This document shows positions 1-8,377 of a stretch of DNA of 64,000 nt, piece after piece. Origin of the DNA: Muribaculaceae bacterium. Lineage in GTDB: Bacteria; Bacteroidota; Bacteroidia; Bacteroidales; Muribaculaceae. Positions within the stretch are counted from its first letter, which is position 1. Every line of letters starts with the position of its first letter. Made by a program: the position numbers and the translations under genes. The stretch covers positions 1 to 64,000 of the forward strand of contig VSPG01000001.1 of the NCBI GenBank assembly GCA_009775265.1, written 5' to 3'. The notes beneath the pieces were generated by a model that saw only the letters and a program-made list of their open reading frames with translations, was not told the DNA's origin and ran no database searches.

Positions 1-10
1 GTCTGTGCTG

Positions 11-31
11 CTCCCGTGTTATACGCGGGAG
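11..31 (+). promoter_or_regulatory. Leader hairpin upstream of upxY
   Basis: An 8-bp stem (CTCCCGTG with CGCGGGAG, one G-U pair) closes a five-base loop TTATA. No U-run follows, so it is not an obvious terminator. It lies in the untranslated leader of a NusG-family antiterminator gene that itself heads a long polysaccharide operon, so it could be a pause or antiterminator-loading hairpin. That role is inferred from position only. The promoter must lie upstream of the window. Confidence 0.4.
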
Positions 32-61
32 AAAAGAAGTTTTGTCTAAAGCAAACCATAA

Positions 62-580
62 ATGGACACCGATTCTCTAAACTGGTATGCGCTGAAGACT
101 TCCTCATTAAACCGGACAGAAGATTTCCTGCGACCTTTGTGCAGTGACATATACGTGCCTCTTGCTGCAGCCAAACATCCTTCCGGAAAAAGTATTTTAC
201 GGCCGCTTATCCCTAAAGTGATGTTCGTCGAAACCTCTCAAAAACAGGTGGAGACATTCGAACGTCTTGCAAAAGAAAAACTCTCTCCCGAATGGCTTAA
301 GATACTCCGCATGCCGGCGTTTGATATTATTGAACCGATTCCGGCAAAGCAGATGCATCTTTTCAGATTGCTTACAGCCGACGATGGCACACGCTGTCAG
401 GTGTTTAATAAAACCACTCTTAGCCATGGCTCACGCGTGCGTGTAACCGGTGGAGTTTTTGAAGGATATGAAGGATATGTACAGCGCATCGAGCGAAACC
501 GCCATGTGGTGGTGAAAATAGACGGCATATGCTGCATAGCCTTGCCGTTCATCCATCCGGATCTTCTGATGACAATATAA
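62..580 (+). CDS. UpxY-type transcription antiterminator (NusG family)
   Basis: This 172-residue protein has an N-terminal NGN-like domain beginning NWYALKT (about residues 7-105) and a C-terminal KOW-type segment (about residues 120-170, GSRVRVTGG followed by FEGYEGYV). NusG paralogues of this length head capsular polysaccharide operons in Bacteroides, where UpxY proteins let RNA polymerase read through the long operon. It is the first gene of the polysaccharide locus here and is followed after 22 bp by an unrecognised gene in the position usually taken by upxZ. Family assignment is firm; target specificity for this operon is inferred. Confidence 0.9.
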   Translation: MDTDSLNWYALKTSSLNRTEDFLRPLCSDIYVPLAAAKHPSGKSILRPLIPKVMFVETSQKQVETFERLAKEKLSPEWLKILRMPAFDIIEPIPAKQMHLFRLLTADDGTRCQVFNKTTLSHGSRVRVTGGVFEGYEGYVQRIERNRHVVVKIDGICCIALPFIHPDLLMTI

Positions 581-602
581 AAACACGCTATCCCGCATAG
601 GG

Positions 603-1424
603 ATGATTTCACTTACTCGTCATTATTGCATTGATACAGCGCCTATCCCTTCACGGGTAGGCATTTGCCGTGTGCTGCCGGATGAACTTTTTTCTGAAGT
701 CCGTAAGGTCTCGCTCAGGGATGGAATGGATTATATCCCATGTCTTCGCTATCTTGTACAGCTGCATGCTTCTTCTGTATCATGCAGACGTCTGGCCAAG
801 CAAGAAATAGAGCGTCTGCTGGTAGAGTTTGAGAATTGTTGCGGATATGTAGAAATCAGGCATTTGCCGGCAATTATGGAAGCATATGCCGAGGCTGCCG
901 GCATCGTGCGAAACGATTCGGAAATCAAGCGTATTGCAGACATTGTGGAATCGAGCATCTTGAAAGCATTTTTCCAAGATGGAATAAAAGAACTATGTAA
1001 TGACGCATTTTTAATAGTCGGTCGCAGAATGCTGCATAGTACCATGATTGAGACGCGCCATATGCAATGGTATGCCGACAAACTTGCGAAATGGGTGAAT
1101 GAAATATCCGTTTCCGGCAGTTTCTCCGCGTCCGGGGATGTTGAAGCTATAACGAGAGCCATCCTGCTTGTACAGGAAGACTTATTCATGTTCACTACAG
1201 ACCAGTCAGCCCTCAAGCACCGCTGCGCCGACAGGTACTTCGTGGACACGCCATCCCTCATTCCCACGCCGTTGCTGGAACTGCACATGCGCTTCGCTGC
1301 TGCCTTGTCTCACAGCGGAATCCTCCCTGCTTCTTCACGCCGTTCTTTTGACAAAGCAGCCCTTGGCGAACTCTTTGTCCGCCCCGATGCCAACCGTTTT
1401 GACAAAGCCCGTCTGCTCTTATAA
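603..1424 (+). CDS. Uncharacterised protein in the upxZ position
   Basis: I do not recognise this 273-residue protein. It has no signal peptide or membrane segment and appears soluble and largely helical, with a central region rich in Glu, Ile and Ala and a basic C-terminus (SRRSFDKAALGE, then DKARLLL). It sits 22 bp after the UpxY-like gene and 42 bp before the flippase. In B. fragilis this slot holds upxZ, whose product inhibits other loci's UpxY proteins, but UpxZ is much shorter and I see no clear sequence match. A regulatory role is a guess from context. Confidence 0.7.
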   Translation: MISLTRHYCIDTAPIPSRVGICRVLPDELFSEVRKVSLRDGMDYIPCLRYLVQLHASSVSCRRLAKQEIERLLVEFENCCGYVEIRHLPAIMEAYAEAAGIVRNDSEIKRIADIVESSILKAFFQDGIKELCNDAFLIVGRRMLHSTMIETRHMQWYADKLAKWVNEISVSGSFSASGDVEAITRAILLVQEDLFMFTTDQSALKHRCADRYFVDTPSLIPTPLLELHMRFAAALSHSGILPASSRRSFDKAALGELFVRPDANRFDKARLLL

Positions 1425-1466
1425 TTCCATTTTTAACGGTATAAGTCTATTGTACCAATATTAATA

Positions 1467-2900
1467 ATGGCAGAATCTCTGAGACATAAGACATTTCAAG
1501 GCACTATATGGAGTTTCATAGACCGTTTTTCCGTACAAGGAATAATGTTTGTGGTCATGATTTTAATGGCCAGAGTTCTGACACCTGCCGATTATGGCCT
1601 GGTAGGTATGCTTACAATTTTCATTGCAATATCACAAACCCTGGTTGATAGTGGTTTTTCTCAGGCGCTTATCCGGAAGCAAGAACGAACGGAAACAGAC
1701 AATTCCACGGTATTTTATTTTAATATCGTAGTTGCCATTGTCCTTTATCTGATATTGGCTATATGTGCTCCTCTAATCTCCCGTTTTTATAATGAGCCTC
1801 AGCTTATAGCGCTGACCCGGGTGATTTCACTCAGCATTGTAATAGGTTCGTTGGCCGGAGTTCAGCGTGCTATTTTCACAATACATATTGATTTCCGTAC
1901 ACAGGCCAAAGCCTCATTGACTGCTGCTGTGGTTTCTGGAGCAGTCGGTATAGCCACTGCTTATGGAGGATGCGGCGTTTGGGCAATTGTTTGGTTTCAA
2001 CTAACAAATCAAACAGTAAATTGTTTGATGTTATGGGTGCTGTCAAAATGGCGTCCACAATGGCTTTATTCTTGGCGCTCATTTAGAGAATTGTTTTCGT
2101 TTGGTTCCAAACTTGCCATGAGTGCATTATTGGAAACTGTATATAATAATATATATTTATTGGTAATTGGTAAATTATTCAAAGCTTCTGATCTCGGCTA
2201 TTATACCAGAGCACAACAATTTTCTTCTTTTCCATCCTCTAATATCACTAATATTTTTCAACGTGTGACATTCCCTGTGCTTTGCACGATTCAAAATGAT
2301 GACGAACGTTTACGTGGGGCATATCGTCGCTTCTTACGGCTCTCGGCATTTATAGTCTTTCCATTGATGGTCGGTCTTGCGGTTTTAGCTCAACCTTTGG
2401 TACTTATTCTTCTAAAGGAACAATGGTTGTTCGCGGCCACTCTGATTAGCATCCTTTGTTTTTGCATGATGTGGTATCCCATACACGCCATAAATCTCAA
2501 TTTACTTGTAGTCAAAGGCCGTTCTGATCTTTTCTTGCGAGTAGAAGTGATAAAAAAAATTATCGGTATAGGGATATTGTGCATTACTATACCCTTCGGA
2601 CTGATTCCTATGACAGCAGGAACCGTAGCAATATCAATTATTTGTCTGGCAGTGAACACGCATTACACAGGAAAACTGATTCATGTTGGCTTTCTGAAAC
2701 AAATGCGCGATTTGTGCCCCTCTCTATTTTACTCTCTGTCCATGGGGGTATTTGTATGGTTTGTTACCTTGTTCATTTCCTTGCCATTACTTAAACTTAT
2801 CGTTGGGTGTCTGACAGGAATGGTATACTATCTGCTTGTTGCTATCGCAACCCGTTCATCGGATTTTCGTGAACTCAAGTCTTTTATAAGACAAAAATGA
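1467..2900 (+). CDS. Polysaccharide flippase (Wzx/WzxC-like, MOP superfamily)
   Basis: This 477-residue integral membrane protein has about 12-14 hydrophobic segments across its whole length. The N-terminus (RHKTFQGTIWSFIDRF, then MARVLTPADYGLVGM) is typical of WzxC-type lipopolysaccharide biosynthesis proteins. Members of this family move undecaprenyl-diphosphate-linked repeat units across the inner membrane. With the EpsG-like protein at 10529 it implies a Wzx/Wzy-dependent pathway. The gene is visibly AT-richer than upxY. An A8 run at 2552-2559 is in frame. Confidence 0.9.
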   Translation: MAESLRHKTFQGTIWSFIDRFSVQGIMFVVMILMARVLTPADYGLVGMLTIFIAISQTLVDSGFSQALIRKQERTETDNSTVFYFNIVVAIVLYLILAICAPLISRFYNEPQLIALTRVISLSIVIGSLAGVQRAIFTIHIDFRTQAKASLTAAVVSGAVGIATAYGGCGVWAIVWFQLTNQTVNCLMLWVLSKWRPQWLYSWRSFRELFSFGSKLAMSALLETVYNNIYLLVIGKLFKASDLGYYTRAQQFSSFPSSNITNIFQRVTFPVLCTIQNDDERLRGAYRRFLRLSAFIVFPLMVGLAVLAQPLVLILLKEQWLFAATLISILCFCMMWYPIHAINLNLLVVKGRSDLFLRVEVIKKIIGIGILCITIPFGLIPMTAGTVAISIICLAVNTHYTGKLIHVGFLKQMRDLCPSLFYSLSMGVFVWFVTLFISLPLLKLIVGCLTGMVYYLLVAIATRSSDFRELKSFIRQK

Positions 2901-2990
2901 ATTTAGGAATTTAAGATACAGTTTCTGTCATTTTTATACGGCAAAGGCGTGGGTTTTGAATACTGAATAATAATCAACACACATATATAC

Positions 2991-4106
2991 ATGGAAAATA
3001 AACACCAGATTACAGTGACATCCCCGTTGCTGCCGGATCTTGACGAGTTTCACGCGCTTCTGAAAGAAATATGGGAAAGCAAATGGATTACAAATAACGG
3101 TAGTTTTCATCAGCGGCTGGAGCAGGCTTTGGCAGAATATCTGAAAGTTCCGTATGTCAGCCTGTTCACAAACGGTACGCTTCCTTTGATAACAGCACTG
3201 CAGGCACTGCGTATTACAGGAGAGGTGATTACTACGCCCTATAGTTTTGTGGCCACAACTCACTCCCTCTGGTGGAATGGTATAAAACCTGTATTCGTTG
3301 ACATTGACCCATCCACCGGCAACATAGACCCCGAGAGAATCGAGGCTGCAATAACTCCTAAGACTACTGCAATAATGCCGGTGCATGTATATGGAAAACC
3401 ATGTGACACCATCCGTATTCAAGAGATAGCCGATAAATACGGGCTTAAAGTTGTTTACGATGCAGCGCATGCTTTCGGAGTGGAAGTTAATGGCGAGTCG
3501 ATTCTTAATGCAGGAGATATGTCTACTTTGTCGTTTCATGCAACCAAAGTATACAATACTATTGAAGGCGGAGCCATGGTGATGCATGATGCCAAAACAA
3601 AGAAACACATTGATTATCTTAAAAACTTCGGTTTTGCAGGCGAAACAGAGGTTGTAGCTCCCGGAATAAACTCGAAAGTAGACGAAATGCGGTCTGCATA
3701 TGGTTTGCTCAATCTGCGCCAGGTGGACGATGCGATAGAAGCACGTCATAAAGTTGCTGTTGCCTACCGGGAGGCGCTCCGGAGCGTAGAGGGCATAACA
3801 TTTTTCGATGACATGCCAGGTGTGCGTCACAATTACTCTTATTTCCCCATCTTCGTAGATAAAGAGAAGTATGGTATGACGCGAGATGAATTATACTTCA
3901 AGATGCGTGAATCCAATGTGCTCGGACGGAGGTATTTTTATCCGCTAATCAGTGAGTTCTCCACCTATCGCGGCCTTCCTTCTGCCAACCCTGAAAATCT
4001 TCCCAATGCCCGCTGCATGGCTTCTTCTGTGATTTGCTTGCCCATGCATCATACCCTTACAAATAGCGATGTCGAACGAATTATAGATACCATACGCAAA
4101 GAATGA
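2991..4106 (+). CDS. DegT/DnrJ/EryC1/StrS sugar aminotransferase (VioA-like)
   Basis: This 371-residue PLP enzyme carries the usual DegT motifs: FTNGTLPL in the cofactor pocket, the PLP-ring Asp and His in YDAAHAFG, and the Schiff-base lysine in SFHATKVYNTIEGG. The SFHATK...EGG form followed by NFGFAGE and PGINSK is the pattern I associate with enzymes aminating dTDP-4-keto-6-deoxyglucose (VioA group). That substrate is what RmlB at 18713 makes, so the product may be a dTDP-4-amino-4,6-dideoxyhexose. Its end overlaps the ATP-grasp gene by 4 bp, indicating translational coupling. Exact substrate is inferred. Confidence 0.88.
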   Translation: MENKHQITVTSPLLPDLDEFHALLKEIWESKWITNNGSFHQRLEQALAEYLKVPYVSLFTNGTLPLITALQALRITGEVITTPYSFVATTHSLWWNGIKPVFVDIDPSTGNIDPERIEAAITPKTTAIMPVHVYGKPCDTIRIQEIADKYGLKVVYDAAHAFGVEVNGESILNAGDMSTLSFHATKVYNTIEGGAMVMHDAKTKKHIDYLKNFGFAGETEVVAPGINSKVDEMRSAYGLLNLRQVDDAIEARHKVAVAYREALRSVEGITFFDDMPGVRHNYSYFPIFVDKEKYGMTRDELYFKMRESNVLGRRYFYPLISEFSTYRGLPSANPENLPNARCMASSVICLPMHHTLTNSDVERIIDTIRKE

Positions 4107-5302
4107 AAAAGCTTCTGTTATTAGGAGGACTGATATATCTCAAGCCTGTGATTGATGCCGCCCATAAACTCGGCGTTCATGTGATTACCTGCGATTATCT
4201 TCCTGACAATATCGCCCATAAATATTCCGATGAATATCACAATGTCAGTATTGTTGATAAGGATGCTGTTCTGGAACTTGCAAAAAGATTGAAGATTGAT
4301 GGTATTATGTCGTTTGCTGTTGACCCCGGCGTTGTCACTGCGGCATATGTTGCGGAGCAGATGGGACTTCCTTTTGCAGGCACTTACAGTTCCGTCTGCA
4401 TCTTGCAGAACAAGGATCTTTTCAGGCGCTTTCTTACAGAGAATGGTTTTAATGTTCCGGTAGCCGGAGGGTATAAAGAACTTTCGGATGCTTTGGAAGA
4501 CTTACCACGTTATACTTTTCCGATAATCGTAAAGCCGACTGATTCTGCGGGAAGCAAAGGTGTTACGAGGGTGGACAACCCCGTTCAACTTGCTGATGCT
4601 TTTCAAAAAGCTAAAGTGAATTCAATTTCGGGAAATGTTATAATAGAGGAGTTCATAGAGAAGGAAGGGTGCAGTTCCGATTGCGATAGTTTTTCCGTCG
4701 ACGGCAAGATGGTTCTTACTACATTCAATGCACAAAGATTCGATGATGAAGCTGCAAATCCATACACGCCGAGTGCCTTTAGTTGGCCTTCTACTTTCAG
4801 TGAAGAGGAAGAGCAGTATTTAAAAAAAGAAATACAGCGGCTTGTAAACTTGCTTGGGTTACGCACATCGATTTACAATGTCGAGACACGTATATCCGTC
4901 GATGGCAAGCCATACATCATGGAACTTTCTCCAAGAGGTGGTGGCAACAGGTTGGCGGAAATGGAGCGTCTCATCTCCGGCAACGACATGATAGAAGCCG
5001 CTGTGCGCGGAGCTCTTGGAATGCCGATTAATAATCTTGAACAAAAAGTGCAGCAAGGCCATTGGGCAGAAATAGTGCTGCATTCTGAATCGGATGGAAC
5101 ATTTAACGGAGTGGACATCCGTAAAGACATGCAGCAATATGTGGTTGAAAAGGCATTGTTGGTATCGCCAGGTGATGCCGTACATGCGTTCCGTGGAGCA
5201 AATGATTCTCTGGGCACGCTTGTCATGAAATTCCCAACTGACGTGTTGCTGCAGGCTGCTTTGGTATCCCAGCGAGAATGGATAAAGATAAGTCTGGCAT
5301 GA
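4103..5302 (+). CDS. ATP-grasp ligase (carbamoyl-phosphate-synthase-like)
   Basis: This 399-residue protein has an N-terminal Rossmann-like preATP-grasp region (MKKLLLLGGLIYLKPVIDAA) and an ATP-grasp core near residues 105-300, including FPIIVKPTDSAGSKGVTRVD (glycine-rich loop and nucleotide-binding lysine) and the metal-binding end YIMELSPRGGGNRL. ATP-grasp enzymes join a carboxylate to an amine through an acyl phosphate. Between two aminotransferase-like genes and two acetyltransferases, it may attach an amino acid or other carboxylate to an amino sugar. That function is inferred. The gene starts within the previous stop and ends in an ATGA overlap with the next. Confidence 0.85.
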   Translation: MKKLLLLGGLIYLKPVIDAAHKLGVHVITCDYLPDNIAHKYSDEYHNVSIVDKDAVLELAKRLKIDGIMSFAVDPGVVTAAYVAEQMGLPFAGTYSSVCILQNKDLFRRFLTENGFNVPVAGGYKELSDALEDLPRYTFPIIVKPTDSAGSKGVTRVDNPVQLADAFQKAKVNSISGNVIIEEFIEKEGCSSDCDSFSVDGKMVLTTFNAQRFDDEAANPYTPSAFSWPSTFSEEEEQYLKKEIQRLVNLLGLRTSIYNVETRISVDGKPYIMELSPRGGGNRLAEMERLISGNDMIEAAVRGALGMPINNLEQKVQQGHWAEIVLHSESDGTFNGVDIRKDMQQYVVEKALLVSPGDAVHAFRGANDSLGTLVMKFPTDVLLQAALVSQREWIKISLA

Positions 5303-6282
5303 CAGAACCTGTAATAGGGGGATATTTCGGTCTTGAATTGCCGGGAGGAAATGCGTTCCTCCATTCGACGGCAATACTTGTCAATTCCGGCAGGAATGCG
5401 CTGGAATTTATTTTTAAAACAATGCCCCGATTGCCGTCCACTGTATGGATCCCTTATTATACCTGTGAAGTATTGCTGCAGCCGATGAGCAAACTGGGGC
5501 TTCATTACGAATTTTACAATATCAATGACCGGTTAGAAGTAGATGTGTGGCCAAAATTAGGCGATGACGACTATATTATCGTCAACAATTATTTTGGTAT
5601 AAAAGATGACTATATATGGAAGCTGGGATGTGATAAAAGCATTCTGCCACATTTAATTATAGACGCCTCGCAAGCTTGGTACTCGCCTGAAATATTGAGC
5701 TCACATCAATTCTATAGTCCGCGTAAATTCTTCGGTGTCCCTGACGGAGGAGTCGCATTTACGCCGGTGAGCCATGATTTGCCGCTTCAGCAAGGGCATT
5801 CATTCCAGCGATGTTCACACCTTTTGAAAAGAATAGACTCAGGGGCACGCAGTGGCTATGGCGATTTTCAGAATAATGACAAAGCTTTGGACTACGCACC
5901 TCTTACAGCGATGTCGAAACTCACAAAGACAATTTTGGCTGGAATAGATTCTGAAGAAGTTAAGTACCGGCGTCGTAGAAATTTTGAGATACTGCATTGT
6001 GAGCTTGCCACCTCCAACCGTCTAAACATACCGGACATGGATACATTTCAATGCCCGATGATTTACCCATATTGGAGTGATGACACGACATTGCGTTCAA
6101 AACTTATCGAACAGGATATTTTCGTGGCAAAATATTGGCCTAACGTAATGGAATGGTGTGGCAATGAAACTCTTGAATACGATTTTGCACAGAATCTGTT
6201 GCCTCTGCCCTGCGACCAAAGATACGGCGATAAGGACATGGAAAGAATAATCAATTGTATAAAAAATGACAGAAAGAAGTAA
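5299..6282 (+). CDS. DegT-like PLP-fold protein, divergent
   Basis: I place the start at the ATG at 5299, which overlaps the upstream TGA as ATGA; an in-frame ATG at 5278 lies deeper in the preceding gene. The 327-residue product has the order of a DegT aminotransferase in divergent form: ILVNSGRNALEFIF near the N-terminus, the PLP-ring Asp in LIIDASQAWYSP, and SPRKFFGVPDGG, where the lysine sits at the Schiff-base position. It may be a second aminotransferase or a related PLP enzyme for the same sugar. The DegT identity is moderately sure; the reaction is unknown. Confidence 0.72.
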   Translation: MTEPVIGGYFGLELPGGNAFLHSTAILVNSGRNALEFIFKTMPRLPSTVWIPYYTCEVLLQPMSKLGLHYEFYNINDRLEVDVWPKLGDDDYIIVNNYFGIKDDYIWKLGCDKSILPHLIIDASQAWYSPEILSSHQFYSPRKFFGVPDGGVAFTPVSHDLPLQQGHSFQRCSHLLKRIDSGARSGYGDFQNNDKALDYAPLTAMSKLTKTILAGIDSEEVKYRRRRNFEILHCELATSNRLNIPDMDTFQCPMIYPYWSDDTTLRSKLIEQDIFVAKYWPNVMEWCGNETLEYDFAQNLLPLPCDQRYGDKDMERIINCIKNDRKK

Positions 6283-6699
6283 AATTATACGTTTCTCTGC
6301 ATGCGATATAGAGCGGCTATTGTTCAGAATGAGCTCCCAATTCTCCCCCCCCTATCGCAACAAGTTGATATTCAAGGGTATGCAATCAAACTTTCCGAGC
6401 GTGCCGAATTCCTTATAATGGACGCCGAACAGGTTGATTCGCTTGTGGCATTCTACACTAATCATAAAGAACATAAGGCCTATATTCCACTTGTATGGGT
6501 TGATGGAGCTAAAAGACGCAGAGGCATAGGTGCTTGCATGCTGACGGAACTGCACCGGCACATTAAAAGCGAAGGGATAGAAACAGTCGGTCTGGAAGTT
6601 CATAAAAACAATTTGTCAGCATTTTCTATATATTCCCGTTTAGGCTATAGGGTGGTAGAGGATAGAAATGATAAATGGTTGATGTGCTTTGATTTATAG
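6266..6699 (+). pseudogene. GNAT acetyltransferase split by a frameshift at a C8 tract
   Basis: Translation from the ATG at 6266, which overlaps the preceding gene by 17 bp, reads MTERSKIIRFSACDIERLL and reaches a run of eight C (6345-6352). The GNAT domain continues in another frame: LSQQVDIQGYAIKLSERAEF, then the acetyl-CoA loop RRRGIGACMLTEL and KNNLSAFSIYSRLGYRVVED. Reading both as one 144-residue protein needs nine C, six C, or a -1 ribosomal slip on the C-run. The intact reading frame of the GNAT part alone would begin at an unlikely ATG at 6301. Options are phase variation, a true pseudogene or a base-calling error. Confidence 0.75.
6345..6352 (+). repeat. C8 homopolymer at the frameshift point
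   Basis: Eight consecutive C lie 80 bp into the acetyltransferase gene, exactly where the reading frame must change to join its two conserved halves. Runs of C or G this long are sparse in the window, and slipped-strand mispairing on such tracts is a known switch in surface-polysaccharide genes. Confidence 0.85.
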
Positions 6700-6726
6700 T
6701 AACAGATGTTTTAAACCACACTCTGA

Positions 6727-7230
6727 ATGGAAGTGAAAATACGCCCTCTCGAACCCGAGGATGCATATATTTCGGTAAAATGGAGAAACGATCCGGAAGT
6801 ATTTAAATATACAGCCAATACATATGGGCATACAATAGTCATTGAAGACGAACTTAACTGGATAAAACAAGCCATCGAAAAAACACGACTAAAATCCGAC
6901 TATCGTTGCGCAATTGTTGCTGATGGGGTTTATGTAGGCAACATTTATTTAACGGATGTTTCCAATGGAAAGGCCGACTATCATATTTTTATCGGGAATA
7001 AGGACTATTGGGGAAAAGGTGTAGCGAAGAAGGCTTCGCAGTTGATAATTGAGTATGGATTCTTCCATCTCGGTTTATCTGAAATAAAATTGGAAGTTCA
7101 CCGTAGGAATATTGCTGCAATTAAGCTTTACCAATCTTTGGGATTTCAATTTGTAGGCTCAGAATGTGTAAAGGCAGATTTCCTTGAGATGAGAATTGTT
7201 GTGTCGCCAATTTACACTCACACATCCTAA
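6727..7230 (+). CDS. GNAT N-acetyltransferase (RimJ/RimL-like)
   Basis: This 167-residue protein is a complete GNAT domain of the Acetyltransf_3 type: MEVKIRPLEPEDAYISVKW at the N-terminus, the acetyl-CoA-binding turn KDYWGKGVAKKASQLII, and EVHRRNIAAIKLYQSLGFQF near the C-terminus. Related enzymes in polysaccharide loci acetylate the 4-amino group of nucleotide-linked amino sugars. It lies 27 bp after the frameshifted GNAT, so it may back up or act beside it. The actual acceptor is not known. Confidence 0.85.
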   Translation: MEVKIRPLEPEDAYISVKWRNDPEVFKYTANTYGHTIVIEDELNWIKQAIEKTRLKSDYRCAIVADGVYVGNIYLTDVSNGKADYHIFIGNKDYWGKGVAKKASQLIIEYGFFHLGLSEIKLEVHRRNIAAIKLYQSLGFQFVGSECVKADFLEMRIVVSPIYTHTS

Positions 7231-7250
7231 TCTTAATTAATTAAACACAT

Positions 7251-8348
7251 ATGGCATTACGTAGAACTTTAAGCAAGTGCAAACATGTAGTTGTTGCCAT
7301 TAAAAGCGCGATAATCCAACATGCATCTATTATATTCTCGGGCATATCGGAAAAGGATAAAATAGTTTTTGTCGTCCCCAACAAAAATATGATATGCGGG
7401 GGCACTATGTCCATATCCAATATGACCGACATTGCAAAAGAGTTGTTTCCGGACAAAGAAATATATATGGCTATAACCGATAGGTTTCAGCGTTTTGAAA
7501 GGTATACTCAATTCAAGTCGCCTCACAGAATCATCAATTTAAGGTATTTTCTGAAGCCATGGTTTAGGAAAGCGAAAGTTATAATTCACGTATACGATGC
7601 AGGTACTTTAGACTTGCTCCAACTTCTCAATAAAAAAAAGCATAGGCACTATCTGGATAAAGTTCATGTTAATATTCTGAATCAAAATCAGGATTTCATG
7701 CCGTCAGTCCGGGATATTATGAACTTGAAAGGACGCATAGAAAATGTGTCCATGACGTTGGCATTCAATGCTAATAAAGATTTGTCATTCCCATATCTTA
7801 AATATTCGCCTGTGCATGTAGGCGCTTGGTTTCCCGATTTGGAACAGACACCGGTTCCTTACCGCCGGAAAGAGAACCTGTGCATACTATCGCCGGATCA
7901 ATCTCCATACAGGGATGAAATTAAAGACAAACTTTTGGCTGCCGGAATTGAGTGTTATGATACATGGCCTGTTCCATTCCCTGAGTTTTGCAAGATTCAG
8001 CAAAAAGCAAAATGGACGATTTCATTCGGCGAAGGGTGGGACGGTTATTCATCAGGGCAGTTTCTTAATGGAGGAATCGGTTTTGGAGTGCTGCAGCCGA
8101 ATTTCACTCAGGATTATTTTGATTTCAACGACTTGCCCCCATTTTTATTTAAGAACTATGAAGATATGAATGACAATATATTGTCTGTCATTGGCAGTCT
8201 TGATGAGGAGTCGGCATTTGAAACCCTCAATTACAAGATAGTGGACACCATAAACCGCGACCCGCATAGCAATTCCTTTGATAACGTAAGAAGCAGATGG
8301 AAACACTTCTATTCATCCATTGGATGGTTTGAAAGCCCTATTGCATAA
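7251..8348 (+). CDS. Probable glycosyltransferase of unassigned family
   Basis: This 365-residue soluble protein has an N-terminal region opening FVVPNKNMICGGTMSISNM, as in glycosyltransferases that begin with a glycine-rich phosphate loop, and a C-terminal half with CILSPDQSPYRDEIKDKL, ISFGEGWDGYSSGQFLNGG and GFGVLQPNF. This resembles a GT-B donor-binding half. I cannot assign a CAZy family. Its place between acetyltransferases and WbsX supports a role in repeat-unit assembly. The gene is AT-rich compared with the next one. Confidence 0.6.
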   Translation: MALRRTLSKCKHVVVAIKSAIIQHASIIFSGISEKDKIVFVVPNKNMICGGTMSISNMTDIAKELFPDKEIYMAITDRFQRFERYTQFKSPHRIINLRYFLKPWFRKAKVIIHVYDAGTLDLLQLLNKKKHRHYLDKVHVNILNQNQDFMPSVRDIMNLKGRIENVSMTLAFNANKDLSFPYLKYSPVHVGAWFPDLEQTPVPYRRKENLCILSPDQSPYRDEIKDKLLAAGIECYDTWPVPFPEFCKIQQKAKWTISFGEGWDGYSSGQFLNGGIGFGVLQPNFTQDYFDFNDLPPFLFKNYEDMNDNILSVIGSLDEESAFETLNYKIVDTINRDPHSNSFDNVRSRWKHFYSSIGWFESPIA

Positions 8349-8377
8349 AACACACGGACGAATTACAATAATTCATC

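Noticed and set aside
1168..1464. A 98-residue frame inside the 603-1424 gene and gap
   Set aside because: Overlaps the longer gene in another frame and has Ser/Cys-rich shadow composition.
2934..3830. A 298-residue antisense open frame over the DegT gene
   Set aside because: Cys/His/Tyr-rich composition typical of a shadow frame; the sense frame has all DegT motifs.
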